Source: Pterobdella sp. o SKG-2022
Lineage: Eukaryota > Annelida > Clitellata > Hirudinida > Piscicolidae
Direction of reading: 5' to 3'
DNA length: 64,000 bases
Assembly (NCBI GenBank): GCA_964035795.1
Contig: OZ038322.1
Location: forward strand, 23,022,359 to 23,086,358
Positions 37,701 to 50,500 of this stretch are shown here, in pieces. Position 1 is the stretch's first letter. Each line of letters opens with the position of its first letter. The notes under the pieces are model-generated. The model worked only from the letters and a program-made list of their open reading frames with translations, did no database searches and had not been told where the DNA came from. A program made the translations under genes and the position numbers.

Positions 37701-40700
37701 TGCATTGAATGAGTGTTTTATTCTGCTCTTTAAAGCACGTTGGATGGAACTGAAAAAGTTTTTAGTTCTGTAGTCTTTCAACGTTTGAATAGTTTATTAT
37801 GAAGTAATTTAATATTTCAAAATTATCTTTTGTTCCAATCATATTTCAGAGTAAAAGTCCAAATGGATGACCTTCATCCGGCATAAATTTATGTGCAGGC
37901 TCCGTGGAGATTAAAAATCGTGACAATTACAAAATCATTTTTAGAAAAAGTTTTTTGGCTGAATTGTGTGAGACTATTTTTAATGGAAAAGCTTTTTACA
38001 GTCGTTTTTCCATTTCTTATTGTTCATAACTTTCAAGCATTTTAGCGATTCATGAATGAAAGATTATAATTTTCATTATATTGAGATAAAAAGAAATTTC
38101 ATGTCCTCAAGTAACAATAAAAGATCCTCAAAAGCTTTCACCTATGTTATCGTTATCACTCGATTTTTTTTGTCTTATACACCATTAATATCATGCAAGT
38201 TCTTCCAAGCAATCTTTTTATGTCCAGATAATATTTAAAGAATAATTTTTAAAGCTATAAAAAAAGCAAAAAATTTTGGTAAAATAGATGAAAATTCAGT
38301 TTATTCTACTTAAGAGCCTTTGTAAATTCTTTTCTGTTAATTGAAAACCGTTAAATATACAACCTATATTTTTTAATGTTACAGAATATTTTCCGTGAAA
38401 TGAAATCAGAAAAACTAAAACTGCGTTTTCGATATTTCGCTGAAATAAAACTTCGATGTGTTTTTCTTAAAGTCCCTTCAGATATGCCGACCACATGGGA
38501 AACTCCGAAAACATGCTACAGCTAGTATTTTTAGTTGTTCACTTTCATTTTTCATCCATCTATTTCGGCGTCTTTTTAATTAATATTGCTTGTAAATTCA
38601 TTTTATGTTCTTTAAATCAATGTTATAATCAAAAACACTGTTTTAAATCATGTTAAGAATATTTTATGAAAGCCATTAAGTACAAATATTCTGCTTACAC
38701 GAACCAATTGCCATGTTTTTCCAAGCCCGACAAACTGTGGTGCTATTTTTTTAATTTATAATACACACCAAATCGTACAGCCAATAAAAAATCAATCTTA
38801 AGTTATTAATGAGAAAGGACTTTCGCCTAGGTCAAATGTGTAGTGCCAGCCTCTCATAATGGGATGTGGTGTTGTGTTTGCAGTGTTCTTTTCACGTATG
38901 ATGAATAAGGGAAAACTTGTGATGTTATCATTATTTTGAAAATTGGAACATAGATTTATGAGAGGTATCTTTAATAAAAATTGAATACAAAAAGAAGCAT
39001 GGCACGTATTAAAGTAACAAAATGGTGTTTTGAATAGGTAGCTGGATTTACATCATGACATATTACTTGGAAATAAACTATGTAGTGATAAGCATATGAT
39101 AATATTTCATTAATAATGTAACTAGAAACCCATTACATCCATTTTCTTTTTGATCACATCATTAGTAATCTGTTAAGAGAGGCTTCGGGCTAGTCTTAAT
39201 GGTTGAAAGTTGAAATTTATCACTTCTAAATGATTTATTTGTATCTCATCTGATTCAAAGCACTTTGTGCTGAATTTCTAAAACATTTTTTTGCTGTGTT
39301 TAAACTTCAAGTGAACAATTTTTATGCAGCAAGGGTCCACGACTATTTTGATGAATGAGATTTCTGATAAATTATGCAGAAAAAAATTTAATTAAAAATG
39401 ATTCGATATTAATTCATAATAAATAATCAGAAAGAAGATTCTAGCAAGTAAGGGTTGTATTGAAAGTTCCACAAGGCTAAATCTTTATTATTAATGGGTG
39501 TACATCAGTTTCCAATGTGGGCCATTACCCTTCAACTTTCCATTGACAGTTCATTCATAACAGAATTAAATGTATTTCAAATGGAATTTCGCATGAATAA
39601 AATTTTTTCTGCGATGTGTTTGAACATTTGTATATATATATCAAAAAGATTATGAATAGTATTAATAAATTGCCATTAATGTTACAAATGGCGTTTGATT
39701 ATATATTCTTTTCTTTGTTTGCATTTATTTTGTTGTTTTATTTATATGAAAAACTAATATCTGTGATTTTCACAAACAAATCTGACAAAATTACCGTAAA
39801 TTTCCTAATTTGCTTCCCGGGAAATGCACATATCATATTTTTTGTCTCGACTAAAGTAAAAATTAATTTGACATAATCAATATTACTAAAAATACGTTTT
39901 TTTTATGGTTTCTGAGCAAAATTTCTCATCAAGATATGGCACAAAAAGCCTTCAATTTAATTTCTAATTAAAAACTACCGATGCACCTAGAGTTTTCAAG
40001 AATCGCTTAGATAAACTTTTTCTGCAGATAAATATTTTTCAAAAACTTCAAACTGGAGCAATTATTCTAAAACACTACAAAGAATTCTTTTATAAAAAGC
40101 ATTAGTGTGATGGGTGGAGTGAGCATTTTATGGGCATGCAGCTTGAGAGACTGCGGCTAAATTGATGAAGAACGTTCGTTTGCATGATTGATTAAAGAAA
40201 TGTACCATCAATTCTCTAATTGCTTCGTTCCTTAATTAATTCAAATCTTCGTTTTTTTTGACTTAGTTTCAAATAATTGATTTTTGGTAATTCAATGAAT
40301 TGCTAACTTAAAGTAAAGGCTAAGATTATGAATAGCACTCTTACGATTACTTGAACTCAAATGGAAATTAAAATTGCAACGATTATTCAATAAAAAATAA
40401 CTTTCAGCAGTCATTTGTTTCTCCCTTGATTGATTCGTTATTTTCTTGAGTTTTTTCACTCTTGATCGATGTTCTGGGCCATATTATCTTCAACCATACG
40501 TTTTGAATTTTTGACTTGAAATTCTATCCACATTTTAATTTTTAAAAGTTTTGAAAAAACTTACATTTTCAGAATTTTCTACATCATCAATTTTGTGTGT
40601 TTCAGAAACATTTTCAAATTTTCAACGTGAGAATATAATTTTTCTTTTAAAATGCTTCAGTATTGAATTAAAACTAGAATGCTACTCAAAATACACCAAT

Positions 40701-43700
40701 TAGGCTTTTCATCAATAGTTGAGATTCAAATTCCCTTTTAACTTGCCTTCCTGGGAATGCCTTGAAATCTTTAAGCCTTTTCTAACGACTTTGGAAGCAT
40801 GTGATCTTTTGTTGATGTCTCAAAAAGCTTCTATTTGACTTGAATTTAACACCTTTTCGCATTTTGCATAAACGAAATTATTTATTCGATATTTTCGGAA
40901 TCTTTCATAAATGCTTGATGTTTTTCGTAAAATTTCAGATTAAAAATTGATTGAAATTTTGAATTTTTGAAATTTTGAATGGAAAACATTAAATAAAAAA
41001 TATGAAAGTCTGAAGACAGTTGACTTCAGGACAAGATTTTAATGACACTCCCAGGGATAAATCACAAAGACAGCCTCCACCGCATGCAGTTATTGAATAA
41101 ATTATTCCCCATTCCATAAAACAACAATTCTGCCAAATTTGTTGTTAAAAATTAAATCTCGCTCTCCCATAAGCCTTAGCACACGTTTATAAATTTAGGC
41201 GTGAAAGAAATTCAATCATTAAACGATGTTTAAATAAATAGGGAAAATCTTTAATTATCTTGATTCTCACATGGTTTTTGGACAACTCTGAAGCTTTCTA
41301 ACAACTTAATAACCGTTCATTAGCGTGTGTCTTGGAGCTTGCAACGTACTGTCAATTAAGGCTGATGTATCGCCGTCTCGTGTTACTCCGTTTAAGTCTT
41401 CATTCGACTTGATTCTCCCGAAAGCATCAAAAAGCCGCGAAAAAGTTTTGTGGCTGTATTTCTAAATTGAAAAGCTTTTTTCGAAATTTGATATAGAACA
41501 AAAACTCAAGTGCTTCAGAGGAATTAATTATGGCGGATAATTAAAAGAAGAAAACAATCAAAAAAGATCATTGGAACTCATGAAAAAAATTTCAAAAGCA
41601 CTTCATAATGCATCATCATTATCATCAACGCCATCCATTTGTCAAAGACATAAACCCATTACTACTACTAGCAAACTTCATTAATCTCATCCTCTATCAT
41701 GCCCTTAAAACTTTGAATTCAAAAGTAATTTGACAATCTAGTTATTAGAATACATTATAAATTTGCCTATGCCTTTTTGAGAGGTCTTTTATAATAATGG
41801 TATTTGATTAGGAAGGCTTAAGATATGGCTGCATGGGATATAAGCGAAACTCAATTATCATTTTATATTTACATTATTTATGCTAACATTATCACATTAG
41901 GCGCATTAATGCATATTTTTATTCCGGTGTATTTATAGAGGTTTTGATATTCTATTGATTTTTTGATTTAGTTATCAGCTGATAACTTAATTTTTTATTA
42001 TTTAATCTTTTTTGAGAGTTTGAAAAATTTTGCATTTTTTTTTAGTTTAATAAAATTATTTTCAATCTGATAATGGTTTTCTTATTATTTTGTTTGAAAA
42101 AAATAACTCAAAAACTAAATTTTTATCTTTTTTTTTCGGTTTTAAAAAAATTTGAACAACAAAAAACATAAAATAGCAAAAACACACCGGTTCTTATCTG
42201 GCAAAAAAGTTATTTAAAATTTTAAAAATCCCCTAAGCACTTATACAACCGGCAAATCAATGTTGCAGTAATTATAGAAACACTTATAAGAAAAGAACAT
42301 GCTATCTTTTGTATTAATTTAACTTATATTAATATTATTCGTGATGGTATTACATGGCAACGTACGGCATCTTTACGCTCCCCTAAAAACGCAATCAATT
42401 AAAGTAGGAATCTTTTCAAATTGTGCCTTTCTCTTATCTGCTTTTTTTTAATTATATCCCATTTGGAAATATTTTTTTGAAATTCATTTTTCATTCCTTA
42501 TTGTTCTGTGCATAATGGAAGGTCGGATTTATGAAAGCAATTAACCACTCTGCCTCATTAGAACCGATGTAAGATTAACGCCGAAAATGCTTCGATAAAC
42601 GACACACAACACTCGTTACGTTTGAGAGGTGCAAGTCTTTATATTCCACTGTGGAATCATAAAAGCACCTCAAACGCCAAACCGTGAAAATATGCAAGAA
42701 TAATACCTCTAGAAAAGCATCTTTGAAATACGGACCTCATTTCACTGACGTTTTTTTCTCTTTCTGCCTTTTTATGCCTCAATTAGTCTATAAAATTGAT
42801 GGGATTTATTTTAAAAAATTTTTTACTCACTTTTATAATGGAAAATTTTTCAAGTATAGATCAGTGCATGCATGAAAAAGTGTAGGACCTGACAAGTTTA
42901 GACTTTTTTGGACTTTGAAATTTGTTTTTTTGAATTTTAATAAAAATTTTGATGGCATTTTTGAATGATATATGCAACATTTCAAGCATGTGTGTCTCTC
43001 TTTGAAATGCCAATCACTTCAGAAAAACGTGATCATTTTAACTAAAACCAACAGGAAGTGTCTCTATATAAATATCATTTTTGTAGCGTAAGACTAATGT
43101 GTCGTGAGTGAAGTTAGACACCTGTTGAAATCAGCTTGCGATGTTAAATACCAAATAGAAGACGTTTTTTGGATCTCGAAGCAAGTATCCTCGCCTTAAA
43201 GCTTTTCGTGCGTCTTATTATGGTTATTGTTTTTGTTATTATTGTCATTATTATTTTTTGGTGTTACTTTTATTTTTTCTATTACCATTGTTTTGTGTGT
43301 CAGTGTTACTGTTTCTCTTATTGTTATTATTGTTGTTTTTTGCTTCATTTTCCGTGTTTTAGTTGAAGTTGAGTTTGAATAATTAATTTTTCACATTAGT
43401 GTTTTTTTTTAGTTTTACATAAACTTTTCAATTTATTGACATTTTTATTAAATTTCTGCATTTTTAACAACGATTCAAATTTGTTGAAAAATGCTTTTTT
43501 TATAACACTTCAATTATATTCGTTAGTTTATCTATAAATAAAAAAAATTTCAAATATTCATTTATAATACATATATTATTTCAACAAAAGCTCCAAATAT
43601 TTCTATTAAATCCTTTACATTATTCTTAATTCCCAACTAAGGGAGCCTGAATTTCACTTCAATTAAAGCGCTGTATTCAAATATTAAAAGATAATTACTC

Positions 43701-46700
43701 AGATCATTGCATGAATATTTCATCAAAAATATAAAACTCTGTAGGATAAAACACTATTTTGCATATATTCAAGTTGAAAATAGTGATCATCAAATCCTAT
43801 TAAAGCTTATAATTATTTTTTGTTGTTCTTCATGTTTTCACGTGATGTTCTAAGCTTTTCTTGATTAATAACCATGTTTTTCATAATTAGCTGCATTGAT
43901 TCAATTTCTCGTTTCTCATCTCCCCATTCTCCAAGTATTTTTTATTTGATTCTTAAATTTATCAAATTGGTTTCACTATCAAATTTTCACAAGAATTCTT
44001 CATTTCAACCCCCTAATAAAAGCTGCGGAAGCTTACACACATGATGGCATAAATGAGATTCAATGAGGCAAAATGTTTAAGATAATACAAATTTAATTCA
44101 TATTTCAGACATTTTTTCATGTTTTATAAGCGAAGTTGCATGATGGATGGCTTTGTCAAGCACCACACACACCCTCCTAGTTCTGGTGGAGTATGAATGG
44201 ATAAATAAATTTTTTTTAATATTTTATTTTCGGTTTACTGGGAAACCATCATAGAGTGGAAAATTTTTAAGGTAAAAAAAATCCCAAAGAGTATTCACAA
44301 TTCAGTTTATTGAGACACTGAGATGCATTTCAATAACTCAAAAAAGAATTCTTTTACGGTTTTGTTCAGTTTTTTTGATTTACTAGTGATAAAAGTAGTT
44401 TAAATGTTTTATATTGCTTATCAGTTTTTTCTTTTTTGTCTCGTTACTTGCACATGTTGTTTTGTATGTCAGAACAAAGTTGAATTTTTGTGTTTTTCAA
44501 CAAATGTATCACTAACAAGATAATTGAATTGTTAATTTACAAACAATTTAACACTCTATGCTATCCAAAAAACTTTCTTCTTTATCTGATTTTGAGATGT
44601 TTTGTGGAGGGCTTTAACTCCAGTCAAGCCCTAAAATTATTTTCTTTTGAAGCAATGTTTCACTGTTGTGGTATGCGATAAAAATTGTCATTTCAAAAAA
44701 GTTAATTTAAAACTTTCATTCTAAAATATATATAGAGAACATTTTCATCACACAATCTGTTTTATTGATTGCTTCAAGATTTGAGGATTGTTTGAGAATG
44801 TTTTTGTCAGGAAAAACATATTTAAAACATAAATTAAAAACTATTCAAATGAAAAATAGAAACAAATATTGATAATTGGCTTTAAGAAATAATTTAGAAA
44901 CTTAAATCGTGACTTTCAAGGAATAAAATGGCATGAGAACGAAGCAAAAGCAATCATTTACGTTCGCTCTGAAATTAGACGTGGAAATTGTCGCTACCCT
45001 TTCGATATTGAGAAATTCTCTAAAAACTTATCTAGATAAAATACTTTTATTGTTCACAAACTTTTGATTGCAGATAGAAATCTTTTCCTAAAAACTCATT
45101 TTTAAAAATAAATTAAACCCCAATATATCTCTGCACTCAAACGCAAGCTAAAAAATTGAAGTTTTGTTTTATAAGATTATGAAAGTTCATTCAATATCAT
45201 TAATTTTGAAGAATTTTTTACTCTTTTCTAACCAGCTTTGTCTCTTCACTTTCTTCTAAGCAATGAATCATGCGATTTCAATTTGATTGACTTAGTTGCA
45301 ACAAATTACTCCAAAAATTTGCCTCCAAATTCTCTTTTTACCATAGTTTCAAACATATTTTCCAAATTTTCCAACTTTACTTTTTGTTTTTGCAAAAAAT
45401 CATACCATGCTTCAACGAAAATTTTTTTTTAATTAAATTGATATCTTCTTCAAAGGTCTCGGACCTTTTAAGTTTAAGCGCTTCACTATATTCTAAACAA
45501 AAATTCTTCAAAAATGACCATTAATAAAAAAGAGCTTGACGTACATCAATAAATCTCCAAATAGCAGTCCAGGTAGCCATCATGAAAATGCACAAAATTT
45601 TAATGCCTATAAATCCGAAGGTCGCTTTTTGATATTTTTGCTTCGAGTTTTATAAATCAAATTAAATATTTTATGTGAATATTCATCAGGAGTATATTGA
45701 AGATAAATTGTAAAACTACTAAAAAATTGCAGGCACGTTATGAAGATGCTATGCTCTTTTATTTGATGAATAATTGCTGTTCCAACGGATTAAGACGCAT
45801 TTTGTCCCAAGAGAGGCTACAAGAGTATTCAAAAACAAACATTTTCTTTCTGAAAATCTTTAATGAACATAGAAGCAAACATATACTGCTTGAAGTAGAC
45901 TACTTCTGATACGGGCATGCATCAACCACGCCTGGTCACCCGTTGTTTTGCGGGTCTGACGTGAAAGAGATTGTTTGTAAAACAGTTACAAAATTAAAAA
46001 ACCACTTTTTAAAATCTACTTAATTTTGATTTGAAACATTCAAAAAGGTTTTTAAATTTAAAGCTTCTTCAAGAATAATTACGTGATGAAATAAAGCGTT
46101 TTGATATGGTTTTTTGCTGCAATATTTTCCAATGTTTTATCTTTGTTCACAAAGCCTATCAACATTCTAATGGTGTTGGGGCAAGTAAGCGAAAAGTGAG
46201 TCAATAAATAACATAAGCATTCGCTTACATTTAGTATATTTGTTAACAATGCTAAATATTGTAAATCAGCGTGGTGTAAAAATAATGAATCTAGTACTGA
46301 ATCAATGTTTATTAGTATTTGTGCTACAAATAGCATATTTCAAAAAAGACCGAAGTATCGTTGACTTTTGCATGAAAATTTTCAGACAATTCAGATATTC
46401 GCTTGTATATATTTATAGAAGTTTTTTTTAATATTGAGAAAATAATACATAATTCTTGAAATTATTTCTCTATAAATATTGAAAATCAAAAAAATAAATT
46501 TCAAAATAATTTATGTTGGCTGAACCATAATGTTACATTAGGGATATGCTTTTGAAAAATTATTAATCTATTATTTATTTTAAAATGAATTTAAAATTTT
46601 GATAAATATTATTTATGCTTTCCGTAAATTTCATTGGCTTTCTATGAAGTTTGTAGAAAAACTATGAAAAACCTCTAATGTTATCAATTTCTTTTTATTT

Positions 46701-47569
46701 TTCAGTTTATCTTCTAACAGAATTGAGTTTCAGCGCGTTGGCTTTTGACCCTTTTTTCCAATGCACATAGGCAGCTTTGAAATTATTTAAATTCTATTCC
46801 AATGAATAAAATCAAGTCATTAATTTAATCTTAAGCATTTTCTCCGTTTCATTGCTTTTTAATCTAATTCAAAAACCTACAAGATGGCTCTACAAAGCAC
46901 ATTCAAAGCAACCCAAATCTAACTTACATCTGTTAATAAACATTAGAGATTCAAAGATATTGGAATAGAATTTTAGGTTTGAAATTACATTCCATGGCAC
47001 TAGAAAGCTAATTGAGTTAATTGTCGAATGCCGCAGAGAAGATGTAGGTTTGCCAAGTCGAATAAAATAAATCTACAACACACATTGAACGTGAGACTGA
47101 GAAAGGAGATAAAATAACGAGTAGAGAGACTGAGTGACTAAATTTAATTTCTGCATCTATGTTCAGTCCGGCTTTATAAACTGAATTAGGGTGCATTGAA
47201 ATTTTCGTTTTTTTCGATTAACACTGTTCCGTGAAACATTACAGAAGTTTCTAGTTTTTAAGTTTGTTTCGTATAAAAGTTATTTTAAAAATTTGTTTCT
47301 TCTTTCACACAAATTCAATTTAAATTAGTTGTATTTTAATTAACTTACAACTTTGATGGTTTTATTAAATTATAAATATGTTGTGTAATCTCTCCCTAAT
47401 TCACTTAAAGGACCATTTATTAATTTAACAGAGTGCTTTGGCCATTCTTCCTACGCGTGGAACGACCATCAACAGCCAAATTTATCTTCCAAACGATTGA
47501 AACAACTAACTAATTTTGAAAACTTTAATTTATTTTATGGGAATACACAGCAAAAATTTTCCCAAATAG

Positions 47570-50500
47570 TTGAAAACACACACAAAAGCACAGAACAGAA
47601 CTCCAAACTAGGAAGCATGCATGAAACTCTCAGATACAAACTGATAGAGTCAGAAACGTGTCAATTTGAAGAGTTTAAAACCTCGTGTAAGGACCATGAG
47701 ATAGTAATAGTGATGAGAGCTTTGTACGGCAGGATGAAACTGGGCAGGTGTCTAAAGAACAATGCGTCACTTGGTAGGCAAAAATTTGTTGTTGATGTAT
47801 CTTTATCGTGTATAAGCGTGTGCTTTTCCTTATAATTTCAAATATATTAATAAAATTATATTAATATCTAGTACTGTAATAAAATTTTTTCATCAACAAT
47901 ACATGTTTTACTAATAAAAAAGTAAAAATTGTTAAATTTTCTTTGACGAAGGCTGTTATGGGGACGTGGTGAAGGAAATGGATAAGCACTGTTCTGGTAG
48001 AGCCTTCTGCTCCCTGGCAATCCCTGACTCGTCATTGCACAGCAAGGAAGCTTGCTTAAGTGAAATGATGGCTTATCTTACAGTCACCTACACGTGCTTG
48101 TCTGGTAAAATTTTTTCATTGTTTGTCTTCACTTTAGCACCTTAAAACGTAGGTAGAAACTTCAAATTGACTTTTCATGATAAAATGTTGTAAAAGTTCG
48201 AATAAAAATTGAGATTTTAAAACATTAGAACTTTATAAATATTTAATTTAATAACCTCGAAATGAAGTTTTTTCGGAATTATCATATAAATATGCAAAAA
48301 ACGTCCGTTGAACGTGTTGAAAAAAGAAATTTTGAAATGTATACCTGATTATTTTCAAGTAAAAAGACATTCATAAAATATTCAGAATTGAAACATGATT
48401 TAAACATTCAACTTCAGTTGTAGGACCAAGTAAAACTCTTTCTCAATTCTACTCTTCACATCGCCCCATCGAATCATGCACTAAAAACCAACCAGTCAAA
48501 TTGAAACTCACAAATGAGTTCAACTACTTGTCTTCTTATTGGATGAGGATTGATCAATGGTCGCAATGCTTCTTTAGACTCACAGCCGATTCTGGCCAAC
48601 AAATTGTTTTCTTTATCACTGATTATTCTTTCTTACCAAACTACACCACAAACCACCTTCCTTCGATAGCTTCTCTACAGCAAAACGACCAAATGACTCC
48701 CTTCTCCATCATCAACAAAAACCATCTCCAATATTGCAACATATATGCAAGAATTGTTGAACAAAATGCTGAACATGAAGTTACTGTATGCTACACTGAA
48801 AAAAGACTTGAAAAGCGGGTGGTTGCCACCAGCAGCAACAATGCAGATCTCAAACTTGTGTCTCATATCATTAACGATCACAATGTTTTCTTCCTTATTA
48901 AATTTAAAGGTTTTATATTTATTTCGAACCATAAAATAAAATACATAACATAAATACTCAATATTTTCACATGAAACGCTTAAATTCCAACGTTTTAGCG
49001 GTGGGATGCGCAGACCTTGTGGCACCGACCAATGGGTGGATAAAGAGGTCCAACGACCAAACAGTGCTGACATGCAATCTCACTGGGCAGGTATGGAAGC
49101 TGGTCTGCAAAGAGGATTCTTGGGTTGGACCTCCCATACAACACCTGTGTCTTCCAGGTTTGAAGTACTTTTTTTGTTTATTTCAAACATTTTTTTTTCT
49201 TTTTTTATTGAAAAACATGAAAACTCTGAAAATTTTTGGATTTATTTAAATAATATTTTGCAATAAATTTTGCATCTTTGGTATGTTTATTAAAAATTTC
49301 CATTCGAAGATATACACGAAGCATAAATTCTAAAATAACAGACACGAAAGAAGAAGGTTTACATCGGGGTGTACCCTTCCCAACATATGGTAGCCTTTAA
49401 ACTTTTATTTTATTTGTTGCATTCTATTCTTTTCTGAAATTAACATAAGCTTTCTAGCCCTTTTTTGTTTATTATATATTTAAAATATTTTTATTAAGAG
49501 TAAATTCCTTTTTAACGTTAACCTTGCGATCTTTCTAATTTCTGAAACACCACAGGATTATTAACAGCAGTAATTACGGGCATTTTAATAGGTGCGTTAT
49601 GTGGCTTTTCTTTACTGGCTACTGTGCTCTGGTGTAAAAGGTGAATTATTGATTATTAGCACCATAAAATTATGTCTTAATTGCTAATAAAAACAAAGAA
49701 CGTATATTTAATATTTTAAAAGAGATTTCTAAAATACTACTCTAAGAGTTAGTTGCACAATAGTTTGAACAATGTGGCTTTCAGAGGTATGAGAAATGGT
49801 ATGGTATGTTCAAAGGAAATTTCTTGAATATTCAATTTGAAATGCTTGGTTTGAATTTTGGGAATTTTTGAATTCAGTACAAATGTAATTCTCCATAACA
49901 TATTGAAATAAAACTACATAGTTATTTAGTAAGTATAAGGAGGCTTTTCGTAAGCATAACTTACATTAGAAAGAATTCAACTTACAAGATTGTCCATATC
50001 TCCCTAGCGTGTGCTATTAAGATAAAAGTCAAAAATGAAAATTTTTTAAAACAGAAAAAAACATTTGATTATTTTTAAAAATATTTTGTTGATGTTCTAG
50101 AGAATTTTTGAAACCGCTTTGATCGTAGCCATTAGACCGAAAGCGATTCTTTGAAAAAATTTCATTTGATTAACGAAGTCAACTTCCAATATGTTAAACC
50201 CGTACAACTTAAAGAAGAATTATCTAAAGAATTTGAGATAAATTTTTGATAGTGTCAAAGAAGATGCATGAAAGTAAACAGCTTTAGTTCACAAAAAACT
50301 AATCAACTCCATATAAGCTGCGCATATTGAGCTCTGTTCCAAAAAAGTCCAATCCAATTGAAAATATTGACTAAGTATTAATACAAACTAGTTTTACATA
50401 TATGTAAAATGTTTGAACTTTTAATTATCAACGATATTCTGTACCATGTATGACTTCAGTGTGAAACCGTGTATTTTTTTGCGCAATAAAAATTTTAAAG

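Larger units (their letters stand above)
31209..47569. other. Putative 16-kb first intron of the lectin/CUB/sushi gene
   Basis: Apart from the antisense retroelement fragment at 33.1-33.9 kb and a decayed frame at 34.3-34.76 kb, nothing coding is secure. A locally GC-rich island at about 41.33-41.44 kb and an acceptor-preceded open frame at about 45.73-45.91 kb (after ATTGCAG) are candidates for an alternative exon or a conserved element, but neither has recognisable content. Confidence 0.4.

Noticed and set aside
45939..45962. Small hairpin (ACCCG / CGGGT) near the end of an unassigned frame
   Set aside because: A five-base stem is too short to support a functional RNA structure.
48971..49249. 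Read-through of the intron after the sushi exon, giving a hydrophobic ending
   Set aside because: The GT donor at 49158 joins in frame and phase to the membrane exon at 49556; the read-through peptide is an AT-rich low-complexity artefact, though intron retention cannot be excluded without RNA.
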